In this document: positions 1 through 10,262 of the stretch, piece by piece
Position numbering within the stretch: the stretch's first letter is position 1
Layout of the letters: each line of letters begins with the position of its first letter
Source of the DNA: Larix sibirica
Lineage: Eukaryota > Streptophyta > Pinopsida > Pinales > Pinaceae
Assembly: GCA_004151065.3 (NCBI GenBank)
Contig: NWUY0300034725.1
Coordinates: 8,913 to 34,836 of the forward strand
Length of the DNA stretch: 25,924 nt
Reading direction: 5' to 3'
The notes under the pieces: generated by a model
What the model saw: the letters and a program-made list of their open reading frames with translations, nothing else
Databases searched by the model: none
Told to the model about the DNA's origin: nothing
Translations under genes and position numbers: made by a program

Positions 1-199
1 CAAACTTTCCTTAACCAAGTTTATCATGGGCTTGATCATAAACAAGGACAAGACCACCCTCTTGGAATGAGCATGGCTAGATGTGGATGTGGTAATGGGA
101 TTTAAATGTGTTTCTTGGCAACTCCGATGTTCTAAAAAGTAGAATCACAATCCTTATATACTTGTTCCAATGCAATCAAGCATTTTTCTAGAGCTGAAG

Positions 200-650
200 T
201 GTCTAGAAAAAGTTTGACTACAAGGTGTAAGAAGGAAATGTGACACTCGATCAGTAACATGGACTGCACCCCATGGAAAAGGTGGAATGGAGTAAACCCA
301 ATAGTTGTTTTGTTAGGTGTCTAATATTTCCATAGGGTAGAAAAAGATGAAAAATTGGCCATTTCCCTAAGGGTAATAGGCATAGGAAAACTAGTGGTCA
401 AATTTCAAATGATAAGGTAACTCTTTCCACACAACATCTCCAAAGTGAGTACCATGATCAGACAATTATTATTTCGAGACACTGATTTAGTAATGATGTG
501 GTGGCTGTGTGATTGTTTGTCGACATATCTTCAACTCATTTGGTGAAATAATCAATAGCCAATACAATGTACTTATAGCCACTGACTAACATAGGTTTAC
601 ATTCTTTGAATTAAATGGCCCATTTACATAATGGACAAATAAAGACGGTT
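200..650 (-). pseudogene. Integrase catalytic core (rve) of element A, broken
   Basis: This encodes the DDE core that inserts element cDNA into the host chromosome. Translating the minus strand gives GYKYIVLAIDYFTK near 530-580, which holds the first catalytic Asp, then a TGA where Trp is usual. SDHGTHFGDVV near 430-460 holds the second Asp. The third catalytic position should follow the GNGQ near 345-365, but the sequence reads GNGQFFI with no Glu. Further on, TPFHLFHG near 250-280 matches the usual end of the core. The pieces fall in more than one frame with several stops. Left of about 200 only scattered similarity to the next stretch remains. Confidence 0.85.
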
Positions 651-654
651 GGAT

Positions 655-905
655 GTAGGGGAGTAAGGGGGGTCCTCACCTTGGGATGAATAATTGGCAT
701 CTTTTGCAATGCTTCACTACATCTATGCATTCAAAGAATAGGGTAGGACAAAAATAACCAGTGCATATGATATTTTGGGCATTGGTCATTCTTGAGAGGT
801 GTCCACCATAATCACCAATATGGTAGTCATTCAAGATACATCCATCCTCATTGAATGTGAGACATTGGCATAAGGTAGTGTCAACCCCTTTTCGATATAA
901 AACGT
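655..905 (-). pseudogene. Integrase N-terminal HHCC zinc-binding domain of element A
   Basis: The minus strand reads LYRKGVDTTLCQCLTFNEDG, then DYHIGDYGGHLS, TGYFCPTLF and finally HCKRCQLFIPR. The two His residues (DYHIG and GGHLS) and the C-x2-C pair (KHCKRCQ) form the complete H-H-C-C zinc set of Ty3/gypsy integrases. The frame stays open for about 80 codons before a TGA that could derive from CGA (Arg). This is the best-preserved domain of element A. It lies directly downstream of the RNase H trace and upstream of the core, as expected. Confidence 0.9.
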
Positions 906-1089
906 CATTGATAAGTAGGTATAAGGGGGATTTCTAATGAATCTAAAGATTATCATCACTGGTAATATAAGGGACCAAACTTCTAAGTGCATAGATAAGG
1001 ATATCCCCGTACCAAGGGTCTTCCTAAGAAATGGTGAACATATGCTCATATGAAAGATCATCATTGATAGGGGTGGGTAACATCTGATT

Positions 1090-1465
1090 GTAGGTAAGAT
1101 ATGAACTATATCAAGGCCAAAGAATTTTTACTCTTGGGAGTAATGAATTCGATGTCATATTCTTGAAGGATAATGATCAAGTTAGTGACCTATCCTTGAA
1201 TGAGGCATTGACTCAAGAAATACAACATGGGGTTAGGATTCATGATGGCTTTTATTATGCTCATAAGGATGTAATGGAGAGGATTTTGCACAAAAAAATG
1301 ATAGCTAAAGATAAATTCTCCTCATGTTTATAAAATAAGGAGGGTCTAAATAGGTTCTCACTAACATAATAGATGGTATGTTCCTATCGGTTGTCTTCTT
1401 CTTGAACAATCACTACAGTGATAGTAGAGGTGGATCCTGAAATGTAAATGATAAATTCCTTCACA
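1090..1465 (-). pseudogene. RNase H domain of element A
   Basis: This domain would degrade the RNA strand of the RNA:DNA hybrid during reverse transcription. The minus strand gives EFIIYISGSTSTITVVIVQE, then EHTIYYVSEN and, further on, VIILQEYDIEFITPKSKNS, all in the order of the RT-linked RNase H of plant Ty3/gypsy elements. Stops interrupt it, for example after QEEDNR. A run of eight or more G around 1471-1480 lies just before it on the genomic strand and is a likely indel site. It is tethered to the RT upstream and the integrase zinc domain downstream. Confidence 0.8.
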
Positions 1466-1639
1466 AATTTAGGGGGGGGTAATTAAGGGTGCTGAAGTAT
1501 GAGGATGCTTAAGGGAATCGAAAGAATCTTGAGCTTTCTCATCCCATATGAAAGGAATGTTTAATGAAGAAAAAAAAAGAATCCATGCCTTGAAGGTTGT
1601 GGCATAATCTAAGAAAAATCATCGTAAGAAGTATCCCTT

Positions 1640-2500
1640 GCCTTGAATGCTTTTCAACTAGAGTAAAGTCTTAAGAGGGAAAATTTCATGAATGGCATGA
1701 ATCTCTATAGGATCAATAGTGATCCACTTCCTAGAAATGATGAATACTAACAATTGGGTAGTAGGAACATATAATACACACTTAACATGGTTTGAGTGAA
1801 TGTTGTACCAAGAACACCTAAGGAACAATTTATAGAGATGTTCCAAGTGTCGCGAGTGTTTATTTGAGCAAGTTGTGAGGTCATCCGAATATGCTAGGAT
1901 AATATCTATAATGCCATGAAAGTAGTATGACATGGCATGTTGGAAAGTGGCTCTGGTGTTCTTAAGTCTGAATGGCATGAATCAGTAGGAAAATGTTCCA
2001 TAGGGAGTGGTAAAGGTAGTTGTGTACTTATCCTAAGGATCAATTTGGATTTGAATATAACTTGAGAAACCATCCATGAGGGATATAACCTATGCCAAAC
2101 ACATGCATCAATAATTTGGTCGATGAAGGGGGAGGGGGAGTTGTCTTTGGGACAAGATTTGTTCAAATAAAAAAAATCAATATAAACATGGATCGTGCCC
2201 TATTTATTTTTGTCTATAACTAGGTTGGATACCCATGTGCTATATGCAATCGAACAAATGAAACTTGCATTCTGAAGTTTATCAATTTTGGATTTGATAG
2301 CTGAAGGTTTGGAAGGGTGAATAAATCTATATTTTTGGAACATAGTTTTAACATTGATCCAAGTGTATATATTATGTTCCATGATGGCCAGGTCGAGACT
2401 CATAATTTTAGCATAATACCAGGTAAAGACATCATGAAAATTCTGAAAAAAGAGATTTATAGGCGACAACTTACTCAATAGTACAAGAAGCACCAACTAA
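1640..2500 (-). pseudogene. Reverse transcriptase of element A
   Basis: RNA-directed DNA polymerase. On the minus strand FHDVFTWYYAKI (about 2420-2460) begins the conserved N-terminal stretch. HPSKPSAIKSKIDKL, WVSNLV, LNKSCPKDNSPSPFIDQIID (about 2100-2190) and MPFRLKNTRATFQHAMSYYF (1919-1978) follow. The polymerase motif YxDD is present as YSDD at 1880-1891. The domain is spread over at least three frames, so several frameshifts have occurred. The longest open piece, 1658-1978, starts at the Met of MPFRLKN, which is internal to the domain and not a true start. Spacing to RNase H is normal. Confidence 0.92.
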
Positions 2501-2939
2501 TATGTTATCGGTGACACCATGCTTAACTGAAATATCCACTTGAACTAAGTAGGAGATATGTTGGCCATGTTTCCATCCTCAAAGGTGTCTGGAGCATGGA
2601 TTGGTTTCTTAAACCAATCAACTTGTCCTAGGGGGTAAAATCCTTTGATTTTATGGTAAATTGATTTGAAGACTAGCCTTCTGATGAGGATTTATGTGGA
2701 AGGAAATAAAAGCATTGATGCATATCATCGCATTGGAATTGATAAGGGATTCAATAATTTCCTCATAACTTTGAAAGGTGGAATAAAAAATATCTAAAGG
2801 GTCTAGGGCTATAGGGGTTGATGTGAACAAATAATGGGTTGAAGAGTAATTCTTGCTAGAGGATGCAATAAATGGAAATAATTCCTTTAGAGGACATTAT
2901 AGGTGGATGTACCTCTTCAATAATGATGATACGAGATTC
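2501..2939 (-). pseudogene. Protease-to-RT linker of element A
   Basis: No conserved domain is recognised. The minus strand still shows polyprotein-like reading, for example KKPIHAPDTFEDGNMANIS near 2560-2610. It connects without a gap to the RT N-terminus in the flanking frames. This is most simply the linker of the pol polyprotein, broken by stops and frameshifts. Confidence 0.55.
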
Positions 2940-3257
2940 CTAGGATCTACACCCGAGGTCAGCCAAGGTGGCACAATTTTTTTGGATATTGGTGAAATGA
3001 TGTGAGTAGGGACCATAAATGCCACACAATGCACATAGGTGGTTAGTACAGAATGCCTTATTTTGTTTCTTTGTACTGCCAGGAAGAGTAATGTGAACAA
3101 TTGGGGTATTTGCATCAATATTCATGTCCTGAACATGGATATGATTATGAAAAATTGGTAACTTTGGAAAATAATGGATCACATGAACAAGAAAATCACA
3201 CATAGAATAAGGTGTGGGGGCCCTGGGAGGTGCAGGAGTAGGGGTGTTCACAACCAC
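2940..3257 (-). pseudogene. Pol linker segment with degenerate zinc-knuckle-like motif
   Basis: A 105-codon open stretch on the minus strand begins with a proline-rich run (TPTPAPPRAPTP) and ends after the motif CALCGIYGPYSHHF. The CxxC pair and the following His residues resemble a CCHC or CCHH zinc knuckle, but the final Cys is absent and the spacing is unusual. It sits between the protease and RT traces, not at the usual end of gag. Either the polyprotein of this lineage has a zinc-binding linker here, or the resemblance is partial. The start at 3257 is simply the first available codon and is probably not a real initiation site. Confidence 0.5.
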
Positions 3258-3779
3258 GTCAAGGGAAATTTTGGATGGAGGAGTTTTGGTTTTTCCCCTA
3301 GCCTTATTTTAGTTGGAAGTTTGAGTGGAGGTGGTGGCCTCCTTGATAAACATGGGTGATGGGTAACCAGAAGTACCGATGGGTTCAACATGTGTTAAGA
3401 TGACTTGAGGAGTGGGAAGAGGTTTTGGTGGGTTTAGGTACTAAATAGGAAGGCTTGGAGTTAGGGCAAGGAGGTTAGGTGTATCCATAATAGGGGTTCC
3501 AAAAATCCCAAGAGGAGGAAATAGGAATGCGACTTGATATATACGTGCCCCTGTCCATGGATTTCCTATTAGGGGATAAGATTAAGAGGAGGTTGTAGTT
3601 GAGCATAAAATTTTGTGTAAGTGATGGTACACAATTCTAAGGAATCCTATTTTAAGTTAAGAGGAGGAGGTCATAAGAAGGTTTCAAGGAGAGAGGAATA
3701 TTTGAAAACTCCAGGACCCACACCATTGAATGAAGGCATCAAAATACTACCCTCAATTGTGAGTAGGATATGATTTGGG
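3258..3779. other. Low-information pol linker of element A
   Basis: This lies between the protease trace and the zinc-knuckle-like segment. Short minus-strand proline-, serine- and threonine-rich pieces can be read, but no frame is open for long and no domain is recognised. A 61-codon plus-strand frame at 3174-3359 is the complement of the proline-rich run (it reads glycine-rich) and is not called as a gene. Confidence 0.5.
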
Positions 3780-4330
3780 CAAGCTATCCCCTTAGGATCG
3801 CGAGTCTAAACATTGTTGAGGAGACCATTTTCATAGCATACATATAGCTACAACTAAGGAGTACGTCGTAATATGACCAAGTGTCAATAACCTCAATGTG
3901 ATCAAGACCATCTTACCAACAAGTTGAATAGGGACATTCTAGAGGAGACCTTGCAGTTGGGAATGTTGACCATCATACGCACACACTAATATAAGGGACA
4001 ACACTAACTTAGGGGAATCAAGATTCTTCCAAACATGGGTGGAAATGACACAAGTAGAAGCACCTTCAACAATGATGCATCAACGAATGATCAAAATCTT
4101 AATAGTGATACAAACCTAGAAAGCAACTGAATAAGGCATATGGGGATTTGCTCGATATAAATCAAAGGTCATCAGATGAGAACTGGGGGGATCAATTGCA
4201 CCTAAGGAAGACAAGAGAGATTTGCATTTCACCAATAGTTTTTTGGAAAACTTATAATGCAGACATGGATGTGGGGAATTGGGCCAAGTCATCCACAACA
4301 CTATAGTTAGGAATAGCTCTAGCATTGGGG
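3780..4330 (-). pseudogene. Aspartic protease of element A, catalytic Asp lost
   Basis: A retropepsin-like domain that would cut the gag-pol polyprotein. The minus strand reads LLSSLGAIDPPSSHLM near 4180-4230, PHMPYSVAF at 4116-4142 and then CIIVEGASTCVIS near 4040-4080. In the plant Ty3/gypsy group that this resembles, the active-site loop is Asp-Glu-Gly-Ala; here Val (GTT) stands in place of Asp. Further on, YYDVLLSCSYMYAMK near 3830-3880 corresponds to the conserved C-terminal strand-and-glycine region. Frames change between the pieces. The gag remnant lies upstream and the pol linker downstream. Confidence 0.75.
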
Positions 4331-4449
4331 TTGCGGGTAGTGCGATGCAAATGGATCTTAGGGATCTTCAAAGGAGGGTCTAGATTGTGTCATGGTGGAT
4401 GTAAGGGTCCTTTCGACAAGGGAGAATCCTCATGTTTATAGGTATCAGT

Positions 4450-5365
4450 AGGTTCAACTGACCTCATGTATCAATTACGTCGTGTTTACAAGTGGACATT
4501 GACAGAGGTCATGTAAATGTTTTGGAAGTAATGATCATTGGGGTGACCTAACATAGACAACTAAGGAGGGTAAGGCATTGTTGGTTGTGTTGTTACCACC
4601 CCTTGATATGGGAAGTGGGTTTTCAATACCAATGGTTGAGTTGTGGTAAGATGAGGGGGTGGAGCATTATTGTGACCTTGAGAGGCATTGGAATCTTCTA
4701 TTGGCCTTGCCCCATAGGTGGTGAGACTTAACATGATGTAGACAATATTGTCTTTAGTTTCCATAAACTCTGCAAAAGGAACATATATGGTCAGCCATAA
4801 CTAAGGGTTCTTACCCTACTTGGGGACTTTAATGGGTTCTTGATTTATGGGGTTTAGATTACCTCCAACATTATCGAGAGGATTAGGAGGTTAGGCCACC
4901 CTCTTAATGTTGGTTGTTTCCCTTAGTCTTCCCCTTGTTTTTCTTCTTATTATTGTGGCATTTTTCTTGTTGGTTCTTGGGTACAGGTTGGGAAGGCATG
5001 TTCTACTGAGTGTAGACTTTCCCATGGGGAAAAGGGGGAGCTTGGAGTTGTGTCTTAACTGGAGATATTGGTAGAGGGTTGGATAATGGATAATAAGGGT
5101 TAATGGATGGAGGATCCACATATCTATTAGAATCATTGCCACCCAAAGTGCCACTGCATGACGAACCATGAATGTGAAGGGTCAAAGAAGGAGTCAAGCA
5201 AGGGTACATGTTCCTACATGGGAGGATGAGTGTGTATGGTTAGGAGGATAGTAATGTGTTGAATGTGATCATGGGTTGGGTCATTTAACACTTGGGGGAT
5301 TAGCATACAAATAATTTCTCATAGCAGGAGGTAAGTGGCTGTATGGATTTGGGTTGGATGCCATG
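4450..5365 (-). pseudogene. Gag remnant of element A, Pro/Asn-rich with basic linker
   Basis: The likely start is an ATG at about 5362 reading MASNPNPYSHLPPAMRNYLY, followed by a proline- and serine-rich stretch with stops. The open piece 5003-5209 carries SINPYYPLSNPLPISPVKTQ, and the next frame reads PVPKNQQEKCHNNKKKNKGK, a strongly basic linker. A possible knuckle start, CSFCRVYG, occurs near 4770-4790, followed by a stop. I could not find a clear retrotransposon gag core, so the middle of the protein may be missing or too decayed. Assignment rests on composition and position between the leader and the protease. Confidence 0.6.
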
Positions 5366-6402
5366 GAATCAATCACACCATCTGTAGAATGGGATGCCCC
5401 TAGCTAATCTCAACATGTGGATTCACTATGGGGATCAAAGTTATTGGCTTCCTATCCCCATAGTCCTATCCTAACTAAAATTTTATTTTGGCCCTCAAGT
5501 GAGGGATTTTAATCTTTTCAATTAGAAATTTATTTTAGGCTCAATTTGGGGTCTTGAATCAAGTGATGCTTGATTAAGGGTGTGAAGGTGTATGCACAAG
5601 TCATGTGTGCAACATAAAAATGTAAATGCTAGAAATTGAAATTTCTTGAAAGTAAAGATGATAAAAGAAAGCAGTATGATAGAAATACTAGAAATATAAG
5701 ATATTCTTTCTTGAACTAAAATCAATGTCTTTCTTTTAAAGGTAATGGCCCACTACTAAAATTTCAAACACACAACAATCTTAACAAACGGAAACAAACT
5801 TGCAAAAAATAGACTACAAGACTCTCAACTAACCACACAAAGAAACTTTAAGCAAGTAAAGGAATGCAATTAAATGCTTGTCTCATAAAAGATTTGTTGA
5901 AACCAAAAATAGGCTAAAAAGGAATCCATAATAGAACCATAGAGGTAGTAGATGCTCATATCTTTCAATAATTTCTCCACCTACATCATCTAAACGGAAT
6001 CTCACATCATGCAACACAGAAAAAACAAAGCACAAATAGAATTTTGGAACTGAATGACAACCTAAAGACATGGATTCGAATCAAATCAAGCTAATGCAAA
6101 ACTAGAAACAACTAGACCTGTGAAAAAAACTAATTTTTTTTAACTCAGTCGTGGGTTTAGGGGGGAAAGCACTTAGGAGCGATCAATCACCCTTCCTCTA
6201 GGAACAAACATGATTGAAGGCCAAGTGGTAGAAAAAATAACCAAAAAAGTGTATAGATGTTGAAAAAATTGAGGGTTATGTTTTTTCCTGGGTTTTCTAC
6301 AAAGAAGAAAATGACAGCTAATAACAATCAAACATAGAAAAATACTACCCTATTCACCTATGAATGAGGTTGGAACACAACCAAGCATGAAAAATGGATT
6401 CA
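5366..6402 (-). other. Untranslated leader between primer-binding site and gag of element A
   Basis: About 1 kb of AT-rich sequence without a convincing gene. Minus-strand open frames at 5522-5725 and 5883-6071 are short and hydrophobic, lack any recognised motif, and are most likely chance. The stretch sits where plant Ty3/gypsy elements carry a long leader between the primer-binding site and gag. Confidence 0.5.
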
Positions 6403-6421
6403 TCCCTAGTATGGTTTCCCA
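6403..6421 (-). other. Candidate primer-binding site of element A
   Basis: The minus strand reads TGGGAAACCATACTAGGGA. It starts with TGG, as tRNA-primed sites do, and is preceded by AACA plus a three-base spacer, which would put the LTR end at 6425. Its 13-base core ACCATACTAGGGA recurs at the equivalent place in the two gag copies (16977-16989 and 19716-19728). The matching tRNA was not determined. Confidence 0.5.
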
Positions 6422-7077
6422 ATTTGTTCTTTGAGACTTATCACTCACTAGTACAAAATCTACATATTAAGGGGTTGTGGAATCCTTAGTAGTAGATCAA
6501 ATGAAACTAAACTAAATTAGACAAGATCAAATCTTTAACATGCATGCAATATTTATTCCAAAACTAGCCATAAAAGAGAAATACATGTAAATAATGGTAT
6601 TTTTTATTAGACAAAGAATGTGATTTTACAAATGCACCTTGGTATCAGTATTGGATGGTAGAGGGCCTCAACAACTGATCCAAGGGAGTATTTGTCAATA
6701 TCCTTTCTAGCCAAGTTTCTATTCAGGTGACTAATTGGTGATCCCATAATAGTGAAAGAGGAAGGAATGGTATGGCCTCTTTATTGGTTTCTAGTGGAAC
6801 TTTAAGAGCATAACTGTCCTCTTTGAAGATGATTATGAATATTAAAATGTTGATCATAAGGGCTTCATTTAGAGGAAATATGATGGACACAAATGAGATC
6901 TGGTTCGAATTTGAATCCTCTCCATTCCATTGATGGCTTAGTGGAGAGGTTAGGGTTTGAAAGACCAAATAAATAGTTAGTTTCGACCTTAATGGTTATG
7001 TTTGTCCACTTTTCAACCGCTACTTTCTTTTGGGCAACGTGCAATGATGGATGACAACCAAATTTTGACTTTTGTGG

Positions 7078-7093
7078 ATTGGGTCGCTACTTT
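7078..7093 (+). repeat. Left arm of a 16-bp inverted repeat
   Basis: ATTGGGTCGCTACTTT here is the exact reverse complement of 8065-8080. Imperfect similarity extends several bases on either side. The arms are 971 bp apart. They could be remnants of terminal inverted repeats of a small DNA element, or two inverted copies of a common repeat. Confidence 0.55.
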
Positions 7094-8064
7094 TGAGGGA
7101 AAATGAGAAAATTCTCAATACTTTAGAGGCCAAAGGAGTAACCACCTTGATATGGTCACCCTTATTGTGGGAACAAGAGTGACCAAGGCTTAACATGGTA
7201 AAAAGTTGAGTTTTCTTTTAGTTTTTTGGTGATATTGTGCAAATCATATGGATGGATAAGATGGAAATGGAAATAATACAATCAATGATGATGCATGATG
7301 GTCATGAAAATCACGACAAGTTAGATGATCAAAATTAGGTTGTTAACATAAACCCAAATTCTATATATGAATTAAATAGAAAAGACTATGAAATGCAAAG
7401 CAATACAAACTAGCTCGAATAGTGGTAGCTTACCTTTGAATAGAGATTCGTTGGCTATGCTAATTCACAAGAAGAAATTACAAGAGGCCAATATTATCAT
7501 ATGGAAAAACCCTAAATATCTAAAACCCTAACCTTGGGAGATTATGTGACAAAAGCAATGTGGGCCTTGGGGTGGCTAGTTGACATGCCATCTTCTTGGG
7601 GGGGGGGGAATCTATTTAGGGTATTTCTTGGGCCATTACAAATATTAATCCATGTTTTATGTGTCTGGATAGATTATTTGTGTGGATTCTATCAATAGCC
7701 AAAAATGATGCCTGAAAAATGTGTCGACAGTTCAAGGTCTAAAAAATTGTAGTAGAACTGCCAAGATGTGGAACCACCATGAATTAGTGAAATAGGTGTG
7801 TGGCCACTAGTATTCACCTTTATCACACTTGCGATCATATGTTATAGATGAAATTTTTTGAGTTGATCTTATCAACATTGGTATGGGATAATCTTATCAA
7901 CATTAGTATCCTTAGTCAACAAATTGCAATCTCTCTAAATATGATCTATTGTCACTTTCCTTGTGCTAGCACCCTGCAATGATGAAACATGTGAGAAAAT
8001 CATAGGTTAATAGTTATCAACATGCAATCACACTAAAAAAGGCCTAAAAATATAAAATAAATAG

Positions 8065-8080
8065 AAAGTAGCGACCCAAT
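8065..8080 (-). repeat. Right arm of a 16-bp inverted repeat
   Basis: AAAGTAGCGACCCAAT pairs perfectly with 7078-7093. The arm contains a CpG (GCGACC) preserved in both copies, although the surroundings are AT-rich and poor in CpG. Confidence 0.55.
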
Positions 8081-8556
8081 CTAGAAAAGGACAATTTTTC
8101 TTTGATCACTTTTCTCTTATGCCTAAGTGGATATATAATTTAGCTTCTAATGCGTAAAGGGAAATTTGTTGTCATTCGAATTGCAATTTGAAAATTCCAT
8201 TGAAAAATAAGATTTGTTAATTCCCTAACATTAATAAATAAACAAGAAACCTAACGGATTTGATGTTCAGTAAAATTAGCTCGATAAATTTTGCAGATTG
8301 TATAATATGACAGATTATGAAAAATAGTACATGACAACTACTAAATATAATGTCAGAGAGGCCGACTAACATTGAAAAATCTGGTTTTTGTACAAAGTAA
8401 CATAAATAAAATATTTATTGTCCATGTACATAAAATACAATTTTTCAAAATGTAAAAAAAAACATAAAAGTGACAACAAAGTTGGAAAATAGAAGTGGAG
8501 GAAAGACGCAGATATGCCCAAATAAGATTTTTTATTAATTGAATGAAATTTGATAG

Positions 8557-10039
8557 TCATCTAGTACAATAGGTCACGACCAGTTCAACCCCTAAAAACA
8601 TGAGGGTTACGAGACCCTGCGCAACTCTCAACAATCCAAGTTCACCTGGGTGAAATGGAGACAGCAGGAGTACTCCCCGCTCATTTTGTGTTGACAATAA
8701 CCTACACCCAAAAAAATTACAATGCATGTAGGAAAATAGAACGTACCTTTGACTGAAGGACACTCTTCCTTCACCCTCAATGGGTGGACCTAAAACGTAG
8801 TATTTCCTGCAATCACCGCCAATTAGGCTCATGGACAGTTGAGTATGGAAGGGAAATAAAACAATAGTAGAACCTAGCATCACTCGCTTCAAACCTATGG
8901 TGCGAAATGTTTATTTTGGTAGCTTTGTCAAGCTTTTAAAGGATGCAACAAGGTAGCTGAAGTGCTTCGACTTCTATGGAAGCTCAATGGTCATGCATCT
9001 AGTCCTTAACATATGTTTGTGAAGAGGGTGAGTCACAAGTAATTGACGCTCACCCTCAGACACAACATGAAAATAGTCTTGGAAGTCAGAAGGTTGCAAT
9101 ATCACAATTCCATGGAGGTGTTATAATTAGAATATTCAACACTTATTAACATTGCATTTTCCACGAAGACATATGCTTTTGGGAACCTTCGAATCATATT
9201 CCTCATCACAAGAAGACATCTAGCGAAATGCATTTTTAGTCTTTGGTAATTTTTTTGCCATCTCCTTGCAGTAGGACCTATAATTCATTGCTAGAAATGA
9301 GATATAAAATAATAACCTTCCCTTAGATAATAGAACAAGACCCCCTTCTATCCTGCAAGCAACCTTGAATGAATCGACATGCAGAAGACTGCTCCAATTC
9401 TGCAGTATAGTTAGCAGTCCTCCTTCATGGCTTCCACCCTTAAATGAAAACTTAGCAACATGTGTGTGCATCTTTACTATAACCCGCACCCCCCAAGCCA
9501 TGCAGTTAAATCTCTGGATCATGTTTATGTAAATTTGATTGCATTTTGAACCCCGAAAGACATTGAGAGGAATTTGAACGGTTTCAACCCCACCCAACTT
9601 GGCCATCGAGTAACCCTACACTTCAGGTGAATGGTTTTGAGACGAATAATCAGGTTTATCCTCCTTAATTCACATCTTGGGATCATAATTTTTGTTTGGG
9701 TCTTACCATGTAACCTTAACAAATAAGGGTTATCCTTTTAAAAGAAACATCCGACTTGAGGCTTTTCTTTCGACTAGGCATTGTAGGTTAGCATAGACGT
9801 GAGATTGTGGAACAAGATTCGCCCTTTAAATTCAATCTGCCCCATGAGCTGCATGGTGGCGTGCTAGATCTCTGGTATGCAAAGAATAAAAAAACATTTT
9901 CCAGTTGTATACTAAGTGATCTTGGGATCGAGCTTCCTGTATTGAAGAAGTTTCCCATACAACCAACATGACTACGAGAAGACCAGGATGATATTGATTT
10001 GAACCCTTCTTAGGAAACTCACGCCTCATCCGCAATCAT
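8557..10039 (-). pseudogene. Unrecognised two-exon pseudogene, copy 1
   Basis: The minus strand supports a gene model with an ATG at 10039 (MIADEA), a first exon to 9707 (exactly 111 codons), an intron at 9706-9616 and a second exon from 9615 to the TGA at 8557 (353 codons with the stop). The first exon is rich in Ser, Arg and Lys with few acids (for example SISSWSSRSHVG), like an organelle transit peptide. The second exon keeps one frame over 1059 bp and reads MAKLGGVETVQIPLN, CMAWGVRVIVKMHTHVAKFS, FQDYFHVVSEGERQLLVTHP, and a hydrophobic stretch near GSTIVLFPFHTQLSM. About ten in-frame stops, mostly one transition from Gln, Arg or Trp, mark it as dead. I do not recognise the family. It is not like gag, pol or a known transposase. 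The start ATG is tentative because two stops follow soon after it. Confidence 0.55.
9616..9706 (-). other. Intron-like GT-AG segment in the pseudogene
   Basis: The minus strand shows CATG|GTAAGA at the 5' side and GTGTAG|GGT at the 3' side, 91 bases in all. Removing it joins exon 1 (phase 0) to the long frame of exon 2 and takes out the stops inside it. The same segment is unchanged in copy 2 at 12899-12989. If it is an intron, this is a duplicated genomic gene and not a processed retrocopy. Confidence 0.5.
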
Positions 10040-10262
10040 TTCTCTATGATGAGTGCTGCTGTTCTGTGCGTTTAGAGATTTGGGTGACGCTTCCCCGAAT
10101 TCTCGCTCTGGATCACCAATTTGCGTGACTGTTCTCTCGGGTGTTTTCTCATTCATTACTTGCGTTCTTTTCCCTGCTGGTTGCTGGTTGCCTTTGTCTT
10201 CCTCGTAGATTCCATGTATTGCCTTTATTTTTTGAGTGTATGCGTTTTTTTGTCATGCTATA
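10040..10262 (-). promoter_or_regulatory. Purine-rich, CpG-containing stretch upstream of the pseudogene
   Basis: This stretch is rich in pyrimidines on the plus strand and keeps several CpG dinucleotides (for example around 10065-10140), unlike the surrounding AT-rich sequence. It would be the 5' leader or promoter-proximal region of the pseudogene. No TATA box is obvious. Plus-strand frames of 115-130 codons starting at 10121 and 10141 run through it, but their product is low-complexity and cysteine/phenylalanine-rich, and I do not call them genes. Confidence 0.35.

Larger units (their letters stand above)
1..6425 (-). mobile_element. Ty3/gypsy LTR retrotransposon A, decayed, incomplete at left edge
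   Basis: Read on the minus strand this interval holds, in order, an LTR end and primer-binding site (about 6403-6428), a leader, a proline-rich gag remnant, a protease, reverse transcriptase, RNase H, the integrase zinc domain and the integrase core. Protease-RT-RNase H-integrase is the Ty3/gypsy order; copia elements place integrase before RT. Every domain is broken by frameshifts and stop codons, so the copy is dead. The integrase C-terminus and the 3' LTR would lie left of base 1. The outer end of the 5' LTR was not located. No target-site duplication can be checked because the element is cut by the window. Confidence 0.9.
6425..8546. other. Non-coding region, probably partly the 5' LTR of element A
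   Basis: No gene is supported here. An LTR end (AACA on the minus strand) is placed at 6425, but its start was not found. The longest minus-strand frame, 6723-6968 (81 codons), has no recognised motif. The region holds an 11-base G run at 7598-7608, two AAACCCTAA telo-box-type motifs at 7507-7515 and 7523-7531, and a 16-base inverted repeat pair (7078-7093 and 8065-8080). From about 8100 to 8546 it is very AT-rich and may include the 3' flank of the pseudogene to its right. Confidence 0.45.

Noticed and set aside
7598-7608. Run of 11 G on the plus strand as a possible polypurine tract
   Set aside because: No TG-starting LTR follows and no plus-strand element lies upstream. A homopolymer is more likely.
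8658-8754. A second short intron of about 45 bp in the pseudogene (GTACGT...TGTAG)
   Set aside because: Shorter than usual plant introns, and the frame is open through it, so it was left in exon 2.
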